Source: JdFR-22 sp964534325 (lineage in GTDB: Archaea; Halobacteriota; Archaeoglobi; Archaeoglobales; Archaeoglobaceae). From it: a DNA stretch of 64,000 nt. The DNA lies in NCBI GenBank assembly GCA_964534325.1, contig CAZHOR010000013.1:14930-78929 (forward strand), written 5' to 3'. The notes beneath the pieces are model-generated. The model did no database searches. It was not told the origin of the DNA and worked only from the letters and a program-made list of their open reading frames with translations. The position numbers and the translations under genes were made by a program. Below are positions 35,875 to 45,076 of the stretch, piece by piece. Position 1 is the first letter of the stretch. Every line of letters begins with the position of its first letter.

Positions 35875-36109
35875 ACTATCCCTCCAGCACTCCTATCATA
35901 CAACCTTATAAATCCATCGTCCTGAATAGTAATGCTGACCAAATAAAATTAATTCCGAATATGCATTACCAAATTCTGGTTATAAAGAAGTAATCGCTGT
36001 TTAACTGTGTTATTTTCGGTAAGCAGAACTTTATTACTTAATTCAGTTTCTTATTAAAGCTTCATACAATTCTATATATCATTACATAAAAGCATGATTG
36101 GGGGATAAT

Positions 36110-37039
36110 ATGAATACAAAATGGAAATGGCTTGGAATATTTTTTCTTGCAACATTGGTTTTCTCAATTTTTTCGGTGAGTTCTGCCCAAGAGGTAAATC
36201 AGAACGTGTCTCAGGAAGTATCTATTTCCTCTACTGTTAGTAATGTGAAATTAGATACGAACCAGAATGTATCTGTGGAACCAGGTGTCTGTGGACCTAT
36301 GGATCTTGTGATAGTGCTTGACAATACCGGTAGTATGGGTGGTGCTATAAGTAACATCAAAGATGAGTTGCCCACTATAATCTCTAATGCACAAACAGCT
36401 TCAGGTGGAGACCTGAGAGTTGGTTATATAACATTTAATGACAGTGTTATAGTACATAATGATTTAACAACCGATACTGGCTCTGTAATGGACTTGATTA
36501 ATGCTACGTCAGCCGCTGGGGGTGATGGGGTTGCTGAAGCATCAGATGAAGCAAAGAATACTTCAGTGAATAAACTGCCAGCAGGGGAAAGGCCTGATGC
36601 AGCAGGCAACACGGGAACCCAGGTAGGTGATTTCACCACACCCTACAGGTCGGACGCATTAAAGCTGATAATATTGATAACCGATGCACCGCCCGGCGGA
36701 TTCAATGATCTTCAGGATCCTCAAGACAATGCTGCAATGCACAACCATGCTGTCACGGCAAAAAATAAAGGCATATTGATATCTGACGTTTTCGTGCCTA
36801 CTGGTGGAGATTATGCAGGTCAAGCAGCGATTCTTGAAGATGATGCAAACACAACTGGCGGTCTATTCATAACCACGTATGCTAATGGGACTGGAACTTC
36901 TGCTGCTATAAATGAAATTATTAGTGAGTGCGGAGGAGAAGTTGAGCCTGAGCCTGTACCAGCTTTAACTCCAATTGGGCTTACAACACTCGCTGGCTCA
37001 CTTGGATTGGTTACTGTGATTATGCTAAGAAGACGTTAA
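36110..37039 (+). CDS. Secreted von Willebrand factor A-domain protein with C-terminal anchor
   Basis: This 309-residue protein has a signal peptide (residues 1-27, ending SVSSAQ). One VWA domain spans about 60-280. The MIDAS start reads VIVLDNTGSMG (a DxTxS form), and the ILITDAPPGG strand follows. The C-terminus (ALTPIGLTTLAGSLGLV then MLRRR) is a hydrophobic helix with an arginine tail, as in archaeal sorting (archaeosortase-like) signals. It should be a surface adhesion or metal-dependent binding protein. GGGGGAT precedes the ATG at 36110. It neighbours the cytochromes and may belong to the same surface. Confidence 0.85.
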   Translation: MNTKWKWLGIFFLATLVFSIFSVSSAQEVNQNVSQEVSISSTVSNVKLDTNQNVSVEPGVCGPMDLVIVLDNTGSMGGAISNIKDELPTIISNAQTASGGDLRVGYITFNDSVIVHNDLTTDTGSVMDLINATSAAGGDGVAEASDEAKNTSVNKLPAGERPDAAGNTGTQVGDFTTPYRSDALKLIILITDAPPGGFNDLQDPQDNAAMHNHAVTAKNKGILISDVFVPTGGDYAGQAAILEDDANTTGGLFITTYANGTGTSAAINEIISECGGEVEPEPVPALTPIGLTTLAGSLGLVTVIMLRRR

Positions 37040-37119
37040 ATTATTTTTCTTTTTTTATTATATTATAATAAGCTTATCAATAAATTTCACAGTTACAGTC
37101 GGTTAATAAGAAATAGAAA

Positions 37120-37851
37120 TCAATAACTTATTTGGAGTATTTCCTTTGTCTCTCCGGAGGAGATATTCACTTCTTTCAATACCACTCTACACTCCTCTAT
37201 CTCCATGATGTTGAATGAAGGGTATGAATCTCCCTTCAATCGTAAGGTGGTGGCTGTTCCGGCAGTGACGAGGTAGGTGTCTTCCAGCCTCCATATCCAC
37301 GGTTTGTGCTTATGGCCGGATAAAACGAAATTGATATCCAGTTTTTTGCAGAGCTCCAGCACATCACCGGCATCGGTGGGGATGTGCTGCTCTCTTCCCG
37401 TCCCCGGAATGGGTATCAGGTGGTGATGAAGCGCCAGAATCCTGACCTTGCTGTTAACAGACAGTTTCTGACTGATGTAGGGGTAGTTCTCCCTCCCCAC
37501 GTGCCCGTCATCGATATCCGGCTCACTGGAATCGATGCCGCAGATGGCCACCACATCGTCTTCATAGGATGGGAAGCGAGTGCCGAAGATCTCTTCAAAC
37601 ACCTTATACCCCTCATTCCTGGCATCATGATTTCCCGGGAGGACCACCCTGTTATCAACCTCCACTTCCAGCTTCTTAAAGAAGTCCTTCACAACCTCGT
37701 ATTCATGCATGTAGCCATCATGAGTGAGATCGCCTGTGACCAGCAGGACGTCAGGGCTTAAAGAGTTGACTTCGGAGATCAGCTTCCCACCCCACTCCGA
37801 CTTATAATACACGCTGGTCAAGTGTATATCAGATACATGAACAATCCTCAT
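37120..37851 (-). CDS. Calcineurin-like metallophosphoesterase
   Basis: This is a 243-residue dinuclear-metal phosphoesterase. The full set of ligand motifs is present: DIH (residues 7-9), GDLTHDG, GNHD, LHHH and SGHKH. They fit the cyclic-nucleotide phosphodiesterase or general phosphoesterase type; the substrate is unknown. The ATG at 37851 lies in the last of four 25-bp tandem repeats. Each repeat copies the GGAGGT ribosome site, the ATG and the next codons. This arrangement is described separately. Confidence 0.9.
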   Translation of the reverse strand: MRIVHVSDIHLTSVYYKSEWGGKLISEVNSLSPDVLLVTGDLTHDGYMHEYEVVKDFFKKLEVEVDNRVVLPGNHDARNEGYKVFEEIFGTRFPSYEDDVVAICGIDSSEPDIDDGHVGRENYPYISQKLSVNSKVRILALHHHLIPIPGTGREQHIPTDAGDVLELCKKLDINFVLSGHKHKPWIWRLEDTYLVTAGTATTLRLKGDSYPSFNIMEIEECRVVLKEVNISSGETKEILQISY

Positions 37852-37940
37852 CGAACCTCCCCCCTACAATCCTCATCGAACCTCCCCCCTACAATCCTCA
37901 TCGAACCTCCCCCCTACAATCCTCATCGAACCTCCCCCCT
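37841..37940 (-). repeat. Four tandem 25-bp copies of a ribosome site plus start codon
   Basis: Four exact 25-bp units (starting at 37841, 37866, 37891 and 37916) each read on the minus strand as a GGGGGGAGGT ribosome site, TCG, ATG and AGGATTGT. The lowest unit is the true start of the phosphoesterase gene. The ATG at 37901 opens a 17-codon frame whose TGA overlaps the gene start (ATGA). The ATG at 37926 opens a like frame ending on the ATG at 37876. The units could tune translation by coupling or by copy-number change. Confidence 0.9.
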
Positions 37941-37978
37941 TTTTCTTACTCTTTAGCTCAGATATTATACTTTTCTCT

Positions 37979-38197
37979 TCACCGGATCTGCTTATTAATT
38001 CGGTGATCCTCAAGAACTTTCTTATTGGTCTCTTTCCTTATCTCCTTGAAGGCTTCTTCCACATTAAAACCTTTTAACTCCTCTTCAATTTTGTCGGCCA
38101 CTTCCTCAATATCCAGTTTACTCAGTACAACTGTGTTGTTGTGCTCTACGAGAACAAGATGATCCTCACCCTTAACTCCAAGTTTTTCTCTACACAT
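37979..38197 (-). CDS. Small AbrB/VapB-like protein, possibly N-terminally truncated
   Basis: This is a 72-residue frame. REKLGVKGEDHLVLV then VVLSKLDIEEVADKI resembles the second half of an AbrB/SpoVT swapped-hairpin domain with a helical tail, as in antitoxins. The first beta strand of that fold is missing. A TAG stands directly before the ATG in frame, so the gene may be a shortened remnant. There is no toxin gene beside it. Confidence is low. Confidence 0.45.
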   Translation of the reverse strand: MCREKLGVKGEDHLVLVEHNNTVVLSKLDIEEVADKIEEELKGFNVEEAFKEIRKETNKKVLEDHRINKQIR

Positions 38198-38276
38198 CTA
38201 ATTTGACCGACCAACACCAAACTGAGAGAAAAGATTACCGGGAAAGTTTAATAATTAATCACCTATATTCAAATTG

Positions 38277-39317
38277 ATGCAATCACTGTTAACCAATATA
38301 TTAATCCTTGTTCTGGGATTCATCGCGCTCATCAAGGGTTCAGACCTGTTCGTCAGGTCAGCCTCATCTATTGCCAAGAAATTAGGTGTTTCAGAGTTTG
38401 TCATTGGTTTAACTCTGGTGGCATTGGGAACATCCATCCCGGAACTCGTTTCATCTGTCATGGCCTCGGTCAAACAGCAGAGCGATATAGTTATTGGGAA
38501 CGTTATGGGCTCCAATATTGCCAACATAGGATTGATCGTTGGGGTAGCAGCAGCTATTTCTGTCATAAAGACCAGAGAAGAGATGCTGAGAAGGGATGGT
38601 TATATCATGCTGTTCGCAGCAGTACTGGTCTATGTATTCCTTTTTAACGGGATGCTGTCCACATACGAGGCTTTTTTGTTCTTGCTGCTCTACTTCGCTT
38701 ACATAGCCTTCTTGTTCAGAGAGATGCATAGTTACGAGGGCGAATATGGTTTCAAGCAGTTCATCACCTACTTCTTCAAGCTGGGCTATGTGAGGGAAGC
38801 CATCAAAAAGATTTCAGATAAGGCAGGCAACTCCAATTCAGAGAGAAACGAAGTTTCTACAGAGAGACTGGGCAAGGATATCATGGTGCTGGCTGCCAGT
38901 GGAGTAGCCATTGTAGCGGGAGCCAATTACCTCATTGATGGAGCCATATTTTTTGCGGAAGCAGCCAACATATCCAAGACGCTTATAGGCCTAACATTAG
39001 TTGCTGTAGGGACTTCACTCCCGGAGTTGAGCGTGTCCTTTACAGCAGCCAGAAAAGGGTTTGGAGACATTGCTGTGGCCAACATCATTGGGTCCAATAT
39101 CGCCAACATCTTTCTCATACTGGGGGTCTCCGGGCTCGTCTTCCCCATCTATGCTCAGGAGACGACCTTGAACTATATTGCTCCGTTCGTGATATTTATG
39201 TCCGTCCTGCTGCTGGTCTTCATCCGAAGTCACTGGGAGTTGAGGCGGATAGAAGGAGTAGCCTTTCTTCTTCTGTATGCAGGATTTATGGCGTTCTTAT
39301 TCGTTTTTAAGGTTTGA
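38277..39317 (+). CDS. Ca2+/Na+ (CaCA/YrbG-type) antiporter
   Basis: This is a membrane cation exchanger of 346 residues. It has ten hydrophobic segments in two inverted halves. Each half carries the alpha-repeat motif, LVALGTSIPELVSSVMAS near residue 48 and LVAVGTSLPELSVSFTA near 242, plus GNVMGSNIANI and ANIIGSNIANI. A charged cytoplasmic loop at about 170-200 separates the halves. I chose the ATG at 38277 over a TTG just before it. No ribosome site is visible, so translation may be leaderless. Confidence 0.93.
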   Translation: MQSLLTNILILVLGFIALIKGSDLFVRSASSIAKKLGVSEFVIGLTLVALGTSIPELVSSVMASVKQQSDIVIGNVMGSNIANIGLIVGVAAAISVIKTREEMLRRDGYIMLFAAVLVYVFLFNGMLSTYEAFLFLLLYFAYIAFLFREMHSYEGEYGFKQFITYFFKLGYVREAIKKISDKAGNSNSERNEVSTERLGKDIMVLAASGVAIVAGANYLIDGAIFFAEAANISKTLIGLTLVAVGTSLPELSVSFTAARKGFGDIAVANIIGSNIANIFLILGVSGLVFPIYAQETTLNYIAPFVIFMSVLLLVFIRSHWELRRIEGVAFLLLYAGFMAFLFVFKV

Positions 39318-39368
39318 TAGCTAATTCCGGTTAATAATATTTTTAAACTATAAATCAATTTTGAAAGT

Positions 39369-41618
39369 GTGGGACAGCAAGATGTTAGTGTAAGCCTCAG
39401 CCGGGACCTCAATCTTTTTGACATCACCATGATCGGCATCGCTGGTATGATCGGTGCCGGTATATTCGCCCTCACTGGCATCGCTGCCGGTGTAGCAGGG
39501 CCTGCGGTTATGCTGGCCTTCCTGTTGAACGGTATAATCGCCACTTTTACCGGGCTGGCTTATGCTGAGTTAGGCTCCGCAATTCCGGAGGCTGGAGGGA
39601 GCTACATCTGGGTGAAAGAAGCTATGGGCGATCACTTCGGCTTCCTGGCTGGCTGGTGCGACTGGGCAGCACACACAATAGCATGCTCTCTTTACGCGGT
39701 CACGTTCGGCGCTTTTCTTTCCGAATACATCGTAAAGATTGTGGGTTTTACTGCCATCCCCCAGATGACCCTCCTAAATATTTCAGCACTGCTGATCGTC
39801 TCCTTTTTGACTTATGTAAATTATATGGGAGCTAAAGAGAGCGGAAAGCTAGGAGGTTTCGTTACCATATTCAAGGTATTGATACTGATAGTCTTTGCAG
39901 CCTTCGGCATCTACAAGACCTTTTTGAACCCCAACTGGATCACTGCCTACACGACCCCCTCCTTTATGCCCAACGAGTTTGCTGGCCTGCTGGCGGCGAT
40001 GGGACTGACTTTCATTGCCTTCGAAGGTTATGAGATAATCGTTCAGAGCGGGGAAGAAGTTAAGAAGCCTGATAGGAACATTCCCCGAGCAATAATCATT
40101 TCCCTGTGGGCTGCCGTAGTCATATACATTGTGGTGGCGTTCTCCTTACTGGGTTCTGTTGAAGCCGAGACACCCAGCTGGATGTACCTGGGGACACTTG
40201 GAGAGTTCAGCTTAATAAGAGTAGCTGACAATATTATGCCCTTCGGAGCGCTCGTGATCATTGTAGGAGGACTGGTATCAACTGTAAGCGCCATGAACGC
40301 CACCATATACTCTTCATCCAGAGTGTCTTTTGCTCTGGGGAGGATAGGTTATCTACCTGCTAACTTAGCCAAGATCAATGAGAAGACCAGAACACCTCAC
40401 TACTCCATATTCTTCAGCTTCTTGATAATCGCTGCCATGACCCTTGCCCCCATAGAGGCTGTCGCTTCCGCTGCCTCGATTATGTTCCTCATTCTATTCA
40501 TAATGGTCAGTTACGTCCTCATACTTCTGAGGTTCAGAAGGCCTGACCTCAAAAGGGCTTTCAAGATGCCATTAGTCCCTTATCTTCCCGTGGTTGCCAT
40601 TGTCACTCAGGTTGTGATTGGTTATTTCCTGGTTACGGAGGTCAAGCACGGTGAACTGGCTTTAACGGTAGCGGTCGGGTGGATAATCTTTGGCACTCTG
40701 GTCTATTTTGCCTACTCAGAGAAAGAGAAAAAAGAGAGAGTGGCGGAGGAGACCAGGACGGTTTATGGTCATGTTCCCGTAGAGAAGAGCGAATACACAA
40801 TTATGGTCCTCGTAGCAAACCCCGAGTTCGCTGAAGAGCTGGCTGGTTTTGCCAACCTGCTCGCCAGAGAGAGGGGTGGAGAGGTTATGCTTCTCAACGT
40901 TATAAAATTACCCAGACAGACTCCCTACTCTGTTGCCTCAAATTACGTTGAAGACTCCCGAGAATTCATGAACAATGTCAGGGAGAAACTGGATGTACCT
41001 TCTGGTTGCTATATAAAGATCGGCCATGATGTCTCTGAGGCAATACTGAATGCAGTGGAGGAGATAGACCCTGACCTAATAGTTCTGGGATGGAGAGGAC
41101 GAACATATCGGAGAGACCGAGTGTTGGGAAGCACTATCGATCCCCTGATGCTCAAAGCAAATAGAGATACTGTGGTTATCAGGTTTGGTAAAGACTGGAA
41201 GCAGAAGAAGAGAAAAGAGATAGACAGCATACTCATCCCCACCATAGGAGGGCCTCATGCCGCACTGGCTGCCGAAATAGCGAGAGATATTCACAGACAA
41301 CAAAATTCGGCCATCACCTTGATGAACGTGGGTAAAAGGAAAGAGGATGAGAAACGAGCTGATCAGGTGTTTGATAAGGCTAAAGAGATACTGGAAGATA
41401 TTGAGTTCAACCGCAAATTCTTTGTATCCAGCGATGTTGCCAGCGAAATCTCTAAGGAAACTCCTAACCACGACCTCATCCTTATAGGTGCCACGGAAGA
41501 ATCATTCCTCAGAACCTTCTTGAGAGGAGTGTTCCCAGAGAGGGTAGTGCAGAGGACCAATAAATCGGTTGCCATGACCAGAAAGTGGGTCAAGATAAGG
41601 GATTTCCTAAAGCAATGA
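39369..41618 (+). CDS. APC-family amino acid permease fused to universal stress (USP) domains
   Basis: This is a 749-residue fusion. Residues 1-450 form an APC-superfamily transporter with 12 hydrophobic segments and the mark IGIAGMIGAGIFALTG near residue 20. Residues 475-600 and 615-745 look like two UspA-type domains (VLVANPEFAEELAGF, DLIVLGWRGR; SILIPTIGGPHAALAAEIA, DLILIGATEE), likely binding nucleotide and gating transport. The start is a GTG at 39369. Its 3' end overlaps the convergent tatC by 12 bases. The substrate cannot be told. Confidence 0.92.
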   Translation: MGQQDVSVSLSRDLNLFDITMIGIAGMIGAGIFALTGIAAGVAGPAVMLAFLLNGIIATFTGLAYAELGSAIPEAGGSYIWVKEAMGDHFGFLAGWCDWAAHTIACSLYAVTFGAFLSEYIVKIVGFTAIPQMTLLNISALLIVSFLTYVNYMGAKESGKLGGFVTIFKVLILIVFAAFGIYKTFLNPNWITAYTTPSFMPNEFAGLLAAMGLTFIAFEGYEIIVQSGEEVKKPDRNIPRAIIISLWAAVVIYIVVAFSLLGSVEAETPSWMYLGTLGEFSLIRVADNIMPFGALVIIVGGLVSTVSAMNATIYSSSRVSFALGRIGYLPANLAKINEKTRTPHYSIFFSFLIIAAMTLAPIEAVASAASIMFLILFIMVSYVLILLRFRRPDLKRAFKMPLVPYLPVVAIVTQVVIGYFLVTEVKHGELALTVAVGWIIFGTLVYFAYSEKEKKERVAEETRTVYGHVPVEKSEYTIMVLVANPEFAEELAGFANLLARERGGEVMLLNVIKLPRQTPYSVASNYVEDSREFMNNVREKLDVPSGCYIKIGHDVSEAILNAVEEIDPDLIVLGWRGRTYRRDRVLGSTIDPLMLKANRDTVVIRFGKDWKQKKRKEIDSILIPTIGGPHAALAAEIARDIHRQQNSAITLMNVGKRKEDEKRADQVFDKAKEILEDIEFNRKFFVSSDVASEISKETPNHDLILIGATEESFLRTFLRGVFPERVVQRTNKSVAMTRKWVKIRDFLKQ

Positions 41619-42380
41619 ATCTTCTGGCTTATTCCCCATCTTTTCTCTGTGAATTATTCGGATGACTACCAGACTGGTCTCAAAGAACAGGATCATGGGA
41701 AAGGCTATAATGGCCTGAGTAAAAATATCTGGTGGAGTTATAGCTGCTCCTGTTACAAAGAACGCTACATAGATATGTCTTCTGTAATATGTGAGGCTGT
41801 GGTAGTCCACAATATTATTCCCCACCAGGAAGGTCATGATGAGGGGCATCTGGAATATAAGCCCAAAAATCACCAGCATCAATACAGCAAAGTTGATGAA
41901 TTCCGCTATTGAATAGTAGGCCAGAACTCCCTGTACCGCTGCCATGGAATACAGGTACTGGAGGAAGAATCTCAAAATGTAATAGCCATAGGTTATGCCG
42001 GCACTCAGCAGGAGAACGGATGCTGCAGCATACTTGAGAGCCGAACTCTTCCTGATGTTGACCTCTTTAAGTATATCGGTTCTTTCTTTGATGTTCCTGT
42101 AAACCAGAACTCCTATGTATGGTAAAGCAGCCACAAAACCGAATATGACGGATATCTTTAATTTCAGGATTATACCTTCCAGAGGACGAGTGTAAATCAC
42201 GTTGGCGCCCTGTGGTAAAAGGTCGAGCGTCATCCTTGTGATTAAGGAGTCGGCGAAAAGAGCGAAGCTGAGCCCCCACACTATTGCAATTATCAGAATA
42301 ATCTTGATAAGGCTCATTCTCAACGTTAACAGTACCTCAGCTACTTGAGTGGTTGTAAAATCCGTTGCAGTCTCTGCCAT
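41607..42380 (-). CDS. tatC: TatC twin-arginine translocase subunit
   Basis: This is the substrate-receptor subunit of the twin-arginine protein export pathway. The 257 residues have six hydrophobic segments. The family marks are the N-terminal helix region LRMSLIKIILI, the P-rich FVAALPYIGVLVY near 82, VFGLIFQMPLIMTFLV near 172, and RRHIYVAFFVTGAAITPPD near 205. There is no tatA beside it. Its tail overlaps the convergent permease gene. Confidence 0.9.
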   Translation of the reverse strand: MAETATDFTTTQVAEVLLTLRMSLIKIILIIAIVWGLSFALFADSLITRMTLDLLPQGANVIYTRPLEGIILKLKISVIFGFVAALPYIGVLVYRNIKERTDILKEVNIRKSSALKYAAASVLLLSAGITYGYYILRFFLQYLYSMAAVQGVLAYYSIAEFINFAVLMLVIFGLIFQMPLIMTFLVGNNIVDYHSLTYYRRHIYVAFFVTGAAITPPDIFTQAIIAFPMILFFETSLVVIRIIHREKMGNKPEDSLL

Positions 42381-42450
42381 CTAAATAAAATAGTCCAATT
42401 GTGTATTTAAGGATTGTCAAGCGGTCATGATAAATTCAAGAAATAGAAGG

Positions 42451-43065
42451 CTACTGTCCCGGACAGTAATCTTTGGCCAGACACTCCTGGCACTTCTTAT
42501 TCTTGCACAGCTCAAGATAGATCTTCACCAGATAGGACTCCAGCTCTTTTATCTCCCGCTCATCATCTATCCCCAGCTTTTGGGCCATTTTTTTGCCTGG
42601 GGGAGATATCTTGGGCTTTGCGTAATCCCAAATGGGCCTCATTTCCCTCAGAAAAATGTTGACTGTTGTGGGCCCCACTCCCTTGAAGTCCTTTAGCTTC
42701 TTTTCCAGATCCGTCTTGCTGGTAGTCTGCTCGTAGAGGTTTCCAATGCCCCCATACTCTTCTTTAAGCTTTTTACACATTTCTATAAGGTTTGTTGCGG
42801 TGGATTCATCATATCTGGTATATCCCCCTCTGTCCAAAACTTCTACCAGCTTATCCCATCCGGCATCTATAATGGATTCAGGAGTTGTCAAACCCTCTTT
42901 GTCGAACTCTTTGTAAGTGTTCTTGGCTATACTGGCAGAGATCCTCGCGGCGAACAATACGCTCGCCAGAAACCACTTGAACTGGTCCTCTTCTTTGTGA
43001 AGGTCTAAATTGAATTCCTGGGGATAGGTCTCAAAATCCCGCTCAAACTTCTCCTTGAGGGTCAT
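42451..43065 (-). CDS. HhH-GPD/endonuclease III-like protein
   Basis: This 204-residue protein has the HhH-GPD fold of base-excision glycosylases. A helix-hairpin-helix (LKDFKGVGPTTVNIFLREM) lies near residues 126-145. C-terminal cysteines are spaced C-x4-C-x2-C-x5-C, close to the C-x6-C-x2-C-x5-C Fe-S loop of EndoIII. The usual lysine after the hairpin is not obvious, so glycosylase/lyase activity is uncertain. It is monocistronic. Confidence 0.78.
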   Translation of the reverse strand: MTLKEKFERDFETYPQEFNLDLHKEEDQFKWFLASVLFAARISASIAKNTYKEFDKEGLTTPESIIDAGWDKLVEVLDRGGYTRYDESTATNLIEMCKKLKEEYGGIGNLYEQTTSKTDLEKKLKDFKGVGPTTVNIFLREMRPIWDYAKPKISPPGKKMAQKLGIDDEREIKELESYLVKIYLELCKNKKCQECLAKDYCPGQ

Positions 43066-43179
43066 AAAGGAAGTTGGTTACCCTAATATTTCATATTTAC
43101 TGGTCTAGTACGTAATACGTTATTTGAATGGGGTTTTTGGCTAACTTTTGCCGATAAACCATTTAAATTGGGGAGTTCA

Positions 43180-43920
43180 ATGTTATATGTGAAGTGCAGG
43201 AACTGCCATAGCGAGCTGGAGCATCCCGGAGATTATTGTCTTGTGTGTGGGCAATCCAATGTAGAGCTTTTGGGGGTTTACGTGGGAGAAAAGATACGTC
43301 TTTTCTGCTTTTATGACAGAGAATACGTCGGCCAGGAGATCATCAAGGTATTGGGCAGTGAGGAAGAAGGAGATAGAAGTGAGCAAATAGCATACAGAAA
43401 TACTCTGGACCTCATATCTGATGCCGTCCACAGGAAGAGGCCTAGAACTGTAATAACCTCCGGAATTGAGCCTCAAGCGATCTTGAGGTTGTGGGACTGT
43501 GAAGTCCTATACACCCGGGATTTCGATACCCCCGAAGAGTTCAAAATGGCTGTGGAAGAGTATTTGCAGGAGAAGAGGATGGAGAAGGTGGACATCCGCC
43601 CGGAGAAAAAAGTGAGCGGGAGACATTATACCGTGATTGGTGGACGCAATGGACAGAGAACCCTCAGAGAAATAGGTGGTTCTCCCTTTATCAAGAAGAT
43701 CGTTCCCGGCCCCATCGAGGTATCCAGAAAGAGTCATGGAGGTTTCAGCTACAAAATCCAGAAACCTGACGCCAGAGGTAATTTGAGGCTGCGGCTGAGG
43801 GAGGGTTCAACAGTTCAAGAGATCCGGCTGGTGACCACCGCCTACAATGAAAATAGTGCCCAAAAAGTAGTGGACGATCTGAACGCCAAACTCGCTGGCT
43901 GGACAAAAACCAAAGATTAA
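43180..43920 (+). CDS. DUF2103 protein with N-terminal zinc ribbon
   Basis: This is a 246-residue protein. Residues 4-25 form a zinc ribbon (CRNC then CLVC). The C-terminal part carries GRHYTVIGGRNGQRTLREI and FIKKIVPGPIE, recalled from the archaeal DUF2103 family of predicted metal-binding proteins. Function is unknown. I chose the ATG at 43180, preceded by GGGGAG, rather than a TTG four codons upstream. It is convergent with the aldolase gene. Confidence 0.8.
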   Translation: MLYVKCRNCHSELEHPGDYCLVCGQSNVELLGVYVGEKIRLFCFYDREYVGQEIIKVLGSEEEGDRSEQIAYRNTLDLISDAVHRKRPRTVITSGIEPQAILRLWDCEVLYTRDFDTPEEFKMAVEEYLQEKRMEKVDIRPEKKVSGRHYTVIGGRNGQRTLREIGGSPFIKKIVPGPIEVSRKSHGGFSYKIQKPDARGNLRLRLREGSTVQEIRLVTTAYNENSAQKVVDDLNAKLAGWTKTKD

Positions 43921-43924
43921 GGGA

Positions 43925-45076
43925 TTATGAGTTAACCTTTTGGAAGTATAACTCTCTACACATCTTTTCTATATCCAACAGATTTCCAAATGCTTCATTG
44001 AAGTCCTTTTTCCCCACGGTGAAGAGACCGTGTCCATAAACAATCGCTCCTCTCCTACCCTTGATGGCAGGAGGAATGGTATTGCAGAGACCATGCTTCC
44101 CAGTCCCTATTTCTCCGGGAACAATGGGGACGTCATTAACCAATCTCTCGTAGGGGCATTTTATGTAGCACACATTCCGGTATTCACAGTTCTCTCTCCG
44201 GTCGCAGTCCATGGAGAGTATGACGGCGAATTTGGGGTGGCCGTGCAGAATGGCTTTGTTATCGGTATCCAGCACTATCTGTTTGTGAGCCGAGAGCTCG
44301 CTGGAGGCAGTGATCCCGGCACAAGAAGAGTTATCCAGCGGGCAGGGATCGATATGACCGCCTAACTCGTCCAGAGAGCTTGCCGTCTGGCTAATATAAA
44401 GTGTGTTCTCCACCCTGTAGGAAACATTCCCGAAGTATGAATCCACCAGATTGTAATCCACAGTCAATTTCCCTGCCTCATCCACAGCTTTGTAAACTTC
44501 TTCTTCCCCCAAAGGTCCTTTCATAAGAGGAGGGGGTGAAGAGGGATAGTCTTTCAGGTTGGGCACTATCCTGTTGAAGGCGTTCTCCATATCATCGGGA
44601 ACTCCATCTCGTTTGGCGTAATCAAGATAATCCGAGAAGAACTTGACAAAGCAGGCAAAGCACACGGAGCTGAAAGTTACGAACGCCTGCTCGGGAGTAA
44701 CGGTCCCCAAAGTGATGACCCCCTCCGGGGTGATGGCACTCTTTCTTTTCTTCAATATCCGGACAATAGACTCCGGCTCAAATTCAGGGGCTACAGGGAG
44801 GTCGTGGAGGAATGTTCGGGTTTCTGAGTCGCTGGGATGTATAACGCCACTCGAATTCTTCATCAAGTAATCTATTATACTCCTGTAAGGTTCGGCAGGC
44901 TGAGCAAGGAGCAATGAGTTGATGTTGAGGGAATCAAATATCTTTTCCAGCTCACGGTATCTCTCCTGAGTGTTCCACGTAATCTCTGTTTCTCTGGCAC
45001 CGAAAAATATCGTTTTCTTATCTGCAAGTCCCTGCTCTACCAGCTTTTGAGAGTACTTGTTTATCAATTCGTCCAT
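43925..45076 (-). CDS. Class II aldolase/adducin-domain protein with long N-terminal extension
   Basis: This is a 383-residue protein. The C-terminal 210 residues are a class II (zinc) aldolase/adducin domain. Its metal-ligand motifs are HGHPKF near residue 275 and YGHGLF near 350. The N-terminal 170 residues resemble an LUD-like alpha/beta domain and are unusual for fuculose-type aldolases. Extra cysteines (CDRRENC, C.IKC) may bind metal. The start overlaps the AOR gene by 13 bases, so the two are co-translated. I infer that the aldolase makes or consumes an aldehyde handled by the AOR. Confidence 0.8.
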   Translation of the reverse strand: MDELINKYSQKLVEQGLADKKTIFFGARETEITWNTQERYRELEKIFDSLNINSLLLAQPAEPYRSIIDYLMKNSSGVIHPSDSETRTFLHDLPVAPEFEPESIVRILKKRKSAITPEGVITLGTVTPEQAFVTFSSVCFACFVKFFSDYLDYAKRDGVPDDMENAFNRIVPNLKDYPSSPPPLMKGPLGEEEVYKAVDEAGKLTVDYNLVDSYFGNVSYRVENTLYISQTASSLDELGGHIDPCPLDNSSCAGITASSELSAHKQIVLDTDNKAILHGHPKFAVILSMDCDRRENCEYRNVCYIKCPYERLVNDVPIVPGEIGTGKHGLCNTIPPAIKGRRGAIVYGHGLFTVGKKDFNEAFGNLLDIEKMCRELYFQKVNS

